Shown here: one piece after another, positions 1-5,913 of the stretch | How the letters are laid out: the number at the start of each line of letters is the position of its first letter | Position numbering within the stretch: the stretch's first letter is position 1 | NCBI GenBank assembly: GCA_944332105.1 | Contig: CALVJI010000048.1 | Span: forward strand, 1-8,965 | Reading direction: 5' to 3' | DNA: 8,965 nucleotides | Source of the DNA: an uncultured Bacilli bacterium | Lineage (GTDB): Bacteria; Bacillota_I; Bacilli_A; RF39; UBA660 | Notes under the pieces: model-generated | Seen by the model: only the letters and a program-made list of their open reading frames with translations | What the model was told of the DNA's origin: nothing | Database searches by the model: none | Position numbers and translations under genes: made by a program

Positions 1-10
1 ATCCAACGAG

Positions 11-235
11 GTGAGAACTTTAGAGAAGCAGTTGCGAGCTAAAAAGCATGCGATTCCACTGGTTTATTGTATTCTTCTTTTTCTTCTTCTTAATATTCTT
101 TGGTTTGGAATTGTACAATTTGTAATTATTCCAAAATATACAGAGGAAAATGAAGAATTGAAAAATCAAATAACCGAGTTACAGGAACAAGTTACAGAGT
201 TACAAAATGAGTTAGATTTGTATTTTGAGTTCTAA
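11..235 (+). CDS. Small single-pass membrane protein with C-terminal coiled coil (5' end uncertain, possibly partial)
   Basis: The frame encodes a short basic N-terminus, one hydrophobic segment (about residues 17-40) and a C-terminal heptad-patterned region (about 44-69; motifs ENEELKNQ, ITELQEQVTEL) that looks like a short coiled coil. This layout, a short cytoplasmic tail, one membrane helix and an outer coiled coil, resembles DivIC/FtsB-type division proteins, but at 74 residues it is shorter than those and I see no diagnostic motif, so I do not name it. The GTG at 11 has no well-spaced ribosome site, because the only purine run (GAG) touches it. The frame is also open to the left edge, so the true start may lie outside the window. 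The last codons form the 5' arm of the terminator. The reading frame is fairly secure; start and function are not. Confidence 0.55.
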   Translation: MRTLEKQLRAKKHAIPLVYCILLFLLLNILWFGIVQFVIIPKYTEENEELKNQITELQEQVTELQNELDLYFEF

Positions 236-256
236 TTGCAAATCTAACTTTTTTTT
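210..256 (+). terminator. Rho-independent terminator overlapping the end of the small membrane protein gene
   Basis: GTTAGATTTG (211-220) is perfectly complementary to CAAATCTAAC (239-248), and A210-T249 adds a further pair. The loop is 18 nt and contains the TAA stop at 233-235. The stem is followed by eight T residues (249-256). The 5' arm lies inside the coding sequence. Confidence 0.8.
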
Positions 257-264
257 ACTATAAT
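236..264 (+). promoter_or_regulatory. Sigma-A-type promoter of the ABC transporter gene
   Basis: TTGCAA (236-241) is followed by a 17-bp spacer and a perfect TATAAT (259-264). The predicted start near 271 gives a leader of about 55 nt, which contains the ribosome site AGAAAGGA (312-319), five bases before the ATG at 325. The -35 box sits in the loop and 3' arm of the preceding terminator. Confidence 0.7.
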
Positions 265-324
265 GGAAGGTGTGGTGAGAGTTATATTTTTCTTTTTTTT
301 AATTGAAAGATAGAAAGGACTTTT

Positions 325-2634
325 ATGTTAGAATTAAAAAATATAAAAAAAAGTTACAAAACAGGGGATTTTGTACAACACGCTTTAAAAGGAATTACTT
401 TAAATTTTCAAAAAAATGAATTTGTTGCGATTTTAGGACCTAGTGGTAGTGGAAAAACAACACTTTTAAATATTATTGGTGGATTAGATCGATATGATGC
501 TGGGGATTTGATTATTAATAAAAAATCGACGAAAGCTTTTAAAGATCGTGATTGGGATGCTTATCGAAATAATTGTATTGGCTTTATTTTTCAAAGTTAT
601 AATTTAATTAGTCATATTGATATTCTTCACAATGTTGAAATGGGAATGACTTTGTCAGGTGTTTCAAGTAAAGAAAGAAGAAAAAAAGCTATCGAAGTGT
701 TAACGCGAGTTGGTTTAAAAGAGCATTTACATAAGAAACCTAATCAGTTATCGGGTGGACAGATGCAAAGAGTAGCAATCGCTCGAGCTTTGGCTAATGA
801 TCCAGATATTATTTTGGCGGATGAACCGACAGGGGCGTTAGATTCTAAAACTAGTGTGCAAATAATGGATTTAATTAAAGAAATTGCCAAAGATAAGTTA
901 GTTATTATGGTAACGCATAATCCCGATTTAGCGCATGCTTATGCGAGTCGAGTAATTGAAATGCGTGATGGTGAAGTTGTTAAGGATTCGAAAGACGAGA
1001 AAAAGAGTAAAGATAATGTAGAAGAATATCATATTCGCAAAACATCGATGAGTTTTTTGACCGCGCTTCATTTATCCTTGAATAATATTCGAACTAAAAA
1101 AGGCAGAACACTTTTGACAGCTTTTGCTTCTTCTATTGGTATTATTGGAATTGCTTTAATTTTAAGTTTGTCAAATGGATTTGATAGACAGATTGATATT
1201 TTCGAACAAAATACGTTAAGTTCTTTACCTATTGTGATTAGTTGGCAATCGATGGAGTTAACGGACGAGACGATGAGCCAATTACAAGAAGATATGTCTA
1301 GTAGTGATGCCGATTATCCAGATATTTCTTATGTGATACCATCAACAACTATGGTTGAAGAGTATACGCATGAGAATGCGATTACCACAGAGTATTTAGA
1401 CTATCTTGAACAAATGGATAAAGATGCTGCGGCTGGAATTAGTTATACCTATGCAGTTGGTTTAAATTTGTTACAGAAAGTTGATGATAAAGTTGTTCTT
1501 TTAGATTCTCAAAGTGGTATTTTTCAAAGTTTACCTAAAGCTCTTAGCACAGATAATGAAGACGTAGTAGATATGCATTATGATATTTTGGCTGGACGTA
1601 AAGCAACTAGTAAAGATGAAGTTGTACTTGTAGTAAATAGTAAAAATCAAGTTTCAACCGATATATTAGAAGCTTTAGGAATTACTGGAACAGAAAATGT
1701 AGATTTTGATACGATTTTAAATTTGACAATTAAACTTGTTTATAATGATGACTATTATATGAATTATGGAAATTACTATTTGCCTAGTAACGATTTAACT
1801 AGTGTCTATAATAATGAGAATAATTTAACTTTGAAAGTTGTTGGTATTTTAAGGTTAAAGCAAGATTTTCCAAGTTATGCAGCAAGTTCGGGAATTTATT
1901 ATACGCAAGATTTGCTGCAAGATGTTTTGGATAAAAATAGTACTTCTAAAGTTGTTTTAGCTCAAAAAAATGCTAATTATAATGTGTTATCAGGTGAAAT
2001 GATTGATGAAACAACTACTGAAGGTCAAGAAATGAAAGAAACTTTGTTGGCTTATTTAGGAGATCAAAGTATGCCTTATGCTATTTATGTTTATCCAAGA
2101 GATTTTGATACTAAAGATCAAATTACAGCATATTTAGATCAATATAATGAAGGATTAGACGAAGAAGATCGTATTGTCTATATTGATCAAGCGAGTTTGA
2201 TGAGTTCTCTATCTAGTAGTATTATGGATGCCATTACAATCGTTTTGATTGCGTTTAGTTCGATTTCGTTAATTGTTTCTTCTATTATGATTGGAATTAT
2301 TATGTATATTTCTGTTTTGGAAAGAACAAAAGAGATTGGTATTTTACGAAGTTTAGGTGCAAGAAAGAAAGATATTTCCAGAGTGTTTAATGCTGAGACA
2401 TTCTTAATTGGAGTTAGTTCAGGTTTGATTGGTGTCTTTATTGCTTGGTTACTGCTTTTTCCAACTAATTCGATATTATATGATTTAACAGAATTAGAAA
2501 ATGTCGCGGTGATGAATCCTTTACATGTGCTTATATTAATAGCTGTCAGTGTTACTTTAACGCTCATTGGAGGCTTTATTCCGGCTAAAATTGCAAGTAA
2601 AAAGGATCCAGTTATTGCCTTAAGGACAGAATAG
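325..2634 (+). CDS. ABC transporter, fused ATPase and FtsX/MacB-type permease
   Basis: This 769-residue protein joins an N-terminal ABC ATPase to a MacB/FtsX-like permease. The ATPase shows Walker A GPSGSGKT (38-45), Q-loop Q90, signature LSGGQMQR (142-149), Walker B IILADEP (162-168), D-loop ALD (171-173) and switch His198. The closest family is LolD/MacB (COG1136). The permease has one membrane helix at about 262-285, a soluble region of about 345 residues on the outer face, then three helices (about 637-663, 695-715, 733-756). The loop ERTKEIGILRSLGA and the C-terminal DPVIALRTE are classic FtsX-family motifs. The 1+3 topology matches MacB, which powers export or mechanical work on envelope substrates, rather than the ten-helix BceB type. 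The substrate is unknown; drug, peptide or lipoprotein-like cargo are possible by family. It has its own promoter and SD and appears monocistronic. Confidence 0.92.
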   Translation: MLELKNIKKSYKTGDFVQHALKGITLNFQKNEFVAILGPSGSGKTTLLNIIGGLDRYDAGDLIINKKSTKAFKDRDWDAYRNNCIGFIFQSYNLISHIDILHNVEMGMTLSGVSSKERRKKAIEVLTRVGLKEHLHKKPNQLSGGQMQRVAIARALANDPDIILADEPTGALDSKTSVQIMDLIKEIAKDKLVIMVTHNPDLAHAYASRVIEMRDGEVVKDSKDEKKSKDNVEEYHIRKTSMSFLTALHLSLNNIRTKKGRTLLTAFASSIGIIGIALILSLSNGFDRQIDIFEQNTLSSLPIVISWQSMELTDETMSQLQEDMSSSDADYPDISYVIPSTTMVEEYTHENAITTEYLDYLEQMDKDAAAGISYTYAVGLNLLQKVDDKVVLLDSQSGIFQSLPKALSTDNEDVVDMHYDILAGRKATSKDEVVLVVNSKNQVSTDILEALGITGTENVDFDTILNLTIKLVYNDDYYMNYGNYYLPSNDLTSVYNNENNLTLKVVGILRLKQDFPSYAASSGIYYTQDLLQDVLDKNSTSKVVLAQKNANYNVLSGEMIDETTTEGQEMKETLLAYLGDQSMPYAIYVYPRDFDTKDQITAYLDQYNEGLDEEDRIVYIDQASLMSSLSSSIMDAITIVLIAFSSISLIVSSIMIGIIMYISVLERTKEIGILRSLGARKKDISRVFNAETFLIGVSSGLIGVFIAWLLLFPTNSILYDLTELENVAVMNPLHVLILIAVSVTLTLIGGFIPAKIASKKDPVIALRTE

Positions 2635-2657
2635 GACAAAGTTCGACAAAACTTGTC
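2635..2657 (+). other. Weak hairpin just after the ABC transporter stop codon
   Basis: GACAAAGTT (2635-2643) can pair with AACTTGTC (2650-2657) if one A is bulged, giving an 8-bp stem directly after the TAG stop. No T-run follows (AAAATCTCC), so it is not a convincing intrinsic terminator. It may be a 3'-end stability hairpin. Confidence 0.3.
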
Positions 2658-2668
2658 AAAATCTCCTC

Positions 2669-2697
2669 TTGCAAAGGAAACATTTCTCTTTTATAGT
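2669..2697 (+). promoter_or_regulatory. Predicted promoter of the candidate non-coding RNA
   Basis: TTGCAA (2669-2674), a 17-bp spacer and TATAGT (2692-2697, five of six matches to the -10 consensus). The predicted start at about 2704 falls one base before a strong hairpin. No open reading frame with a start and SD follows before the terminator at 2824-2854. Confidence 0.5.
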
Positions 2698-2703
2698 AGT
2701 AGG

Positions 2704-2854
2704 CACCAAACGGAAAGTTTGGTAGAGAATTTCCGATATAATATTTATTTTTAAAAACTACTACCCTATACAATACGCTTAGTCATATAAAACACACTTC
2801 TATTTGGAACAGGGAATTCTCGGTAAAAGGCTCATGATTTGAGCTTTTTATTTT
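2704..2854 (+). ncRNA. Candidate structured non-coding RNA or leader (about 150 nt)
   Basis: The interval between the predicted promoter and a terminator-like hairpin has no convincing ORF but clear pairing potential. ACCAAAC/GTTTGGT (2705-2711/2717-2723) forms a 7-bp hairpin with a GGAAA loop at the predicted 5' end. GAGAATTTCC (2725-2734) pairs over a distance with GGGAATTCTC (2812-2821), ten pairs including one G-U, enclosing about 77 AT-rich bases. The terminator hairpin follows three bases later. I do not recognise a known family: the SRP RNA core is absent, there is no T-box sequence, and it is unlike 6S RNA because the 5' end folds on itself instead of pairing with the 3' end. It could instead be the 3' UTR of the ABC transporter mRNA. 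Confidence 0.45.
2824..2854 (+). terminator. Terminator-like hairpin upstream of padR
   Basis: TAAAAGGCTCA (2824-2834) pairs with TGAGCTTTTTA (2840-2850) through an 11-position stem with one G-U pair and a 5-nt loop. The 3' side is T-rich (T2845-2849, then TTTT at 2851-2854). It would end transcription from the ABC gene and/or the candidate RNA before the padR promoter. Confidence 0.6.
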
Positions 2855-2863
2855 GCTTAGTAC

Positions 2864-2892
2864 TTGACAATACATAGTAGCTATGATATTCT
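2864..2892 (+). promoter_or_regulatory. padR operon promoter
   Basis: A perfect -35 TTGACA (2864-2869), a 17-bp spacer and TATTCT (2887-2892, four of six). The predicted start near 2899 places the SD AGAGGAG (2903-2909) almost at the 5' end of the mRNA. The weak -10 combined with an embedded dyad suggests a repressed promoter. Confidence 0.65.
2869..2890. promoter_or_regulatory. Probable PadR operator (dyad in the promoter spacer)
   Basis: CATAG-TAG-CTATG (2873-2885) is an exact 5-bp inverted repeat. With one extra A allowed in the right half, the symmetry extends to AATACATAG / CTATGATATT (2869-2877 / 2881-2890). It fills the space between -35 and -10, overlapping both edges, as expected for an autorepressor site. 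PadR proteins are dimeric winged-helix regulators that commonly bind such dyads in their own promoters; binding here is inferred. Confidence 0.5.
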
Positions 2893-2916
2893 TTATGACA
2901 AGAGAGGAGTGGGACT

Positions 2917-3237
2917 ATTCATACGCAGTTTAAAAAAGGTGTTTTAGAACTTTTAGTTTTAAGTATTGTTTTAGAAAAAGATATGTATGGTTATGAACTC
3001 GTGGAAAGTGTCCGGCAAGCTGTGGATGTCAATGAAGGAACGATTTATCCAATTTTGAAACGTTTAACGAATGAAGGATTCTTTGAAACCTATTTAGAAG
3101 AGTCAAATGAAGGTCCCACTCGTAAGTATTATCATATCACGGCAAAGGGGATTGAAAGACAAAAAGAAATGTTAACTGAATGGCTTGATTTTTCTAGTCG
3201 TGTCAACCAATTTATGAAAGAAAGGGAAGTAAAATGA
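2917..3237 (+). CDS. PadR-family transcriptional regulator, apparent AUU start codon
   Basis: Winged-helix regulator of the short PadR type, 106 residues from the proposed start. Conserved features are the N-terminal TQFKKGVLELLVLS, the MYGYEL motif (23-28), the recognition region EGTIYPILKRL (40-50) and the wing GPTRKYYHIT (66-75), with a final dimerisation helix. Starting at the first in-frame ATG (2983) would remove the conserved first helix and leave 84 residues. The upstream frame is open only back to a TGA at 2896. In that interval no ATG, GTG, TTG or CTG precedes the family N-terminus, but an ATT at 2917 sits seven bases after a strong AGAGGAG (2903-2909) and gives M-H-T-Q-F-K-K-G, the expected N-terminus. 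The stop overlaps the next start (ATGA, 3234-3237). It probably represses its own operon. The family is secure; the AUU start is inferred. Confidence 0.9.
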   Translation: MHTQFKKGVLELLVLSIVLEKDMYGYELVESVRQAVDVNEGTIYPILKRLTNEGFFETYLEESNEGPTRKYYHITAKGIERQKEMLTEWLDFSSRVNQFMKEREVK

Positions 3238-4892
3238 AAAAAGATGAATTTTTAAATAAATTACGTAAAAAATTAGAAATATTAGAGGAAGCGGAAGTTA
3301 ATGATATTTTAACAGAATATGAAGGTTATATTGATGAAAAAATGGCTGGTGGTTCCTCAGAAGAGGAAGCAGTTGAATCATTTGGTAGTGTTGATGAGTT
3401 AGCCGAAGAATTACTGCGAGCTTATAAAGTAAAAATAAAGAAAAATGATGATCCAATTGGCACTTTTGCTAACAAGGTTTTAAATGTTATTGATAAATTA
3501 ATTAATGATTTGAGTAAGATGTCTCCTCAAGAAATTTTACGGTTTATTTTGGAAATTGTATTGCTCATTTTTTGTATTTTCTTGTGTCATATTCCAGTGT
3601 CTATGTTGGTTTCATTGGGTGGGAATGTCTTTGGAATTTTATCTTCACCACTTAATCGCATCTTCTTTAGTATTTGGCGATTTGTATTAGAATTTGCTTA
3701 TTTTATCTTGGCTATTGTTGTTTTTGACCGAATTTTTGATCGAAGGTATTTAAAGAAAGATGTTTCTTTTAGTAAAAAAGTTCCTTTAAAAGAGAAAAAA
3801 GTTAAGAAAAGCAAAGAAATCAAGGAAGAGGACGTTGTGACTCTTCCGGCTCGCAAAAGTTCGATTACTGCTATAAGTGAATTGATTGTAAAGATTTGTG
3901 TCTTTTTCTTAAAGTTTTTGGCAATTTGTATTTTGTTTGGCGTTAGTATGTATCTCATTGGCATGGGAGTTGTACTTGCTATTTGTGTTTATTTATTGAT
4001 TCAAGGGGTTACATATTTTGGTTTTTATTTAGTAATGCTTTCTTTGTTTTGGTTAGGAGTTATTTTCTTCCAATTGCTATTTAATTTTGTTTTGGATCGT
4101 AAAAATAAAGGGATGCAATTAGCGATTTCTTTAATTATCTCTTTCACTTTATTAGGCGTTGGATGTGGCATTGCAACTTTTGAAGTAGCTAATACAGAGT
4201 TTATAAATTCACCACCCGATGATATTCAAATTGAAGTTTTAGATGAAGAACTTGTAATGGATGAAGATACGATTTTTATTGGTAACATATCTGATTATCA
4301 GGTTGATAACTCTTTAGAAAATGTATTAGTTCAATACAAGTATTATCCTTTAGGAAATAAAATGGAAACAGATATTTATAAGGATGACTCTTTTGTGTAT
4401 TTAAATTGGAGTTTAGAAAAGATCTATTTAAAAAACGAATTATTGAATCATATTGTTGAAGATTTGAAAAATAAAACCGTTTATAATTATTATATTGAAC
4501 CGACGATTGTGATTACGGCAAATGAAGAAAATATTGCACGTATTAAAAAGAATCGACAAAAGTATTATGATCATGAGACTAACTATACTTCTTGTGATTT
4601 TGTGCGAACTTATTATGTAGAAATGGTTAAAGAATTGCAAGATGAAGCAAAAGTGGCAGTAGTGTTATCAGAGTATCAGGTTGATAAGTTGGTGACAGTT
4701 GAGTTAGATGCTACACTTGCTCGTGATTTAGAGGAAGGCTCTTATTACGAATTTACTTTTAATACATATCAAGCCTATATTGATACAGATATTGAGCATA
4801 TTTTTCGAGAAAATGAAGTAGTTTCGGTGCAAAAAACTGATAAAATGGGTGAAGAACAAATTCGTGAGGATAGTTGTAGTATGTTTTATTAA
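3234..4892 (+). CDS. HAAS/DUF1700-domain polytopic membrane protein
   Basis: The N-terminal part (about 1-66) is a HAAS/DUF1700 domain: MKKDEFLNKLRKKLE, a YEGYIDEKMAGG segment and EEEAVESFGSVDELAEELL. This module is typically encoded next to padR and is thought to form a PadR-linked envelope-signalling unit. Two hydrophobic helices follow (about 101-122, 145-168), then a Lys/Glu-rich cytoplasmic linker (about 170-205), a long hydrophobic block (217-287, probably two or three helices) and a last helix (295-316). The remaining 235 residues are a hydrophilic domain I do not recognise, acidic at its start (PPDDIQIEVLDEE). The positive-inside rule for DRKNKG (288-293) would put it outside the cell, but helix number is ambiguous. 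At 552 residues it is much longer than common DUF1700 proteins. The start overlaps the padR stop by 4 nt, with SD AAAGGGA at 3221-3227, implying translational coupling. Confidence 0.85.
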   Translation: MKKDEFLNKLRKKLEILEEAEVNDILTEYEGYIDEKMAGGSSEEEAVESFGSVDELAEELLRAYKVKIKKNDDPIGTFANKVLNVIDKLINDLSKMSPQEILRFILEIVLLIFCIFLCHIPVSMLVSLGGNVFGILSSPLNRIFFSIWRFVLEFAYFILAIVVFDRIFDRRYLKKDVSFSKKVPLKEKKVKKSKEIKEEDVVTLPARKSSITAISELIVKICVFFLKFLAICILFGVSMYLIGMGVVLAICVYLLIQGVTYFGFYLVMLSLFWLGVIFFQLLFNFVLDRKNKGMQLAISLIISFTLLGVGCGIATFEVANTEFINSPPDDIQIEVLDEELVMDEDTIFIGNISDYQVDNSLENVLVQYKYYPLGNKMETDIYKDDSFVYLNWSLEKIYLKNELLNHIVEDLKNKTVYNYYIEPTIVITANEENIARIKKNRQKYYDHETNYTSCDFVRTYYVEMVKELQDEAKVAVVLSEYQVDKLVTVELDATLARDLEEGSYYEFTFNTYQAYIDTDIEHIFRENEVVSVQKTDKMGEEQIREDSCSMFY

Positions 4893-4959
4893 AAGTTTGT
4901 CCTATTAAGGATGAATTTTTTTTGATTTTATGTTAAGATTATAGTAAAGGATGATATAT

Positions 4960-5910
4960 GTGGAAACGTTAGATATGAATGGTGAAGTAAAAATTAGTAT
5001 GTTGGAACGTTATGGTGAGGATTTAACTTCTAAAGAATATATTACTGATCCGGCTATTGCTCGAGATAATGAGATTAAGCAATGTCTTTTAACACTTTTA
5101 ACACCTGAAAAAAGTGCTTTATTAGTAGGTAAACCAGGGATTGGTAAAACAGCGATTGTAGAAGGAATCGCTTATCGAATTCAAAAGGATCTTGTGCCGG
5201 ATGCTTTAAAGGGTTGGAAGATTATTAAAATTAATATTACTTCTTTACTAGGAACGATCACTAGTGATGGCCAGAGTGAAAATCGAATTGATTTGTTAGT
5301 AAAGGAACTTAATCAAACTGAAAAAGTTATTTTGTTTATTGATGAAACACATGTTTTGGTTAATAAAAATGCCGCGGCTAATGGGGGTATTGATTTTGCT
5401 AATATGTTAAAAGCAGGACTTGATCGTGGGACTATTAAAATGATTGGGGCGACGACTACTGAGGAGTATGAAACCTATATTTTACGAGATCGTGCTTTTT
5501 TGCGGCGGTTTCAAAAAATTGATGTTTTAGAGACAGATAAACCAACGACGGTGAAAATTTTATTAGGAACTTTACCAAAATTAGAAAAACAGATTGGAGT
5601 TCAATTTAATTATTCTAATTATGTAAAGGAACGAGTTATGGCTTTTATTGTTGAAATGACTGATGAGTATAAAAGGGTATATGAAGTTGCCTCACGATAT
5701 CCAGATATATGTTTAAATATTTTGACCAATGCATTTACTTATGCTTTATATGATAATGAACAGGAAGTAAAAATGAAACATATTTATGCCGCGATTTGTA
5801 ATGCAAAAAATATTTATGAAGATGTGAAAGTAAAAGAGATAGAACGATTTAAAACGGAATTTAAAGATTTGCTTTTAGAGGAAAATGTCGATTTGAATGA
5901 AAGGGGATAG
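4960..5910 (+). CDS. Stand-alone ClpA/ClpB D1-like AAA+ ATPase
   Basis: A single AAA+ module most like the first ATPase domain of ClpA/B/C. In order (GTG = residue 1): the Clp-like lead-in LERYGEDLT (15-23) and DPAIARDNEI (30-39), Walker A GKPGIGKT (57-64), Walker B LFIDE (125-129, with ETH where Clp has ELH), sensor 1 GATT (163-166), arginine fingers R182/R183 in LRRFQ, then a helical lid. At 316 residues it has no Clp N-domain, no second ATPase domain and no ClpP-binding region. The pore-loop position, KYRG in ClpB/C, reads TITSDGQ (99-105) without an aromatic, so ordinary substrate threading is doubtful. An in-frame ATG at 4951 directly abuts the AAAGG sequence, so I prefer the GTG at 4960, eight bases after AAAGGA (4946-4951). 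It lies 67 bases after the HAAS gene and 3 bases before the next gene. Confidence 0.85.
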   Translation: METLDMNGEVKISMLERYGEDLTSKEYITDPAIARDNEIKQCLLTLLTPEKSALLVGKPGIGKTAIVEGIAYRIQKDLVPDALKGWKIIKINITSLLGTITSDGQSENRIDLLVKELNQTEKVILFIDETHVLVNKNAAANGGIDFANMLKAGLDRGTIKMIGATTTEEYETYILRDRAFLRRFQKIDVLETDKPTTVKILLGTLPKLEKQIGVQFNYSNYVKERVMAFIVEMTDEYKRVYEVASRYPDICLNILTNAFTYALYDNEQEVKMKHIYAAICNAKNIYEDVKVKEIERFKTEFKDLLLEENVDLNERG

Positions 5911-5913
5911 AAA

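Noticed and set aside
2187..2639. 150-aa minus-strand ORF opposite the ABC permease.
   Set aside because: It is antisense to the conserved FtsX C-terminal region and has no supporting signals: a shadow frame. The same holds for minus-strand frames at 3698-3964, 4440-4640, 6618-6866 and 8160-8405.
2737..2742. TATAAT inside the candidate RNA as a promoter.
   Set aside because: No -35-like hexamer lies 16-18 bp upstream and no gene start follows at a sensible distance.
2704..2854. 6S, SRP, T-box or tmRNA identity for the structured region.
   Set aside because: The 5' end forms its own hairpin instead of pairing with the 3' end (against 6S). The SRP GGAAGGAAGCAGC-like core, the T-box AGGGTGG sequence and tRNA-like ends are all absent.
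4900..4923. Possible terminator between the HAAS and AAA+ genes (TCCT-ATTA-AGGA followed by eight T).
   Set aside because: The stem is only 4 bp with at most one wobble extension, too weak for an intrinsic terminator despite the T-run. It could cause slight attenuation at most.
4940..4945. TATAGT as a -10 box for the AAA+ gene.
   Set aside because: There is no acceptable -35 at 16-18 bp (only a T-run), and a start near 4952 would leave the SD out of the mRNA.
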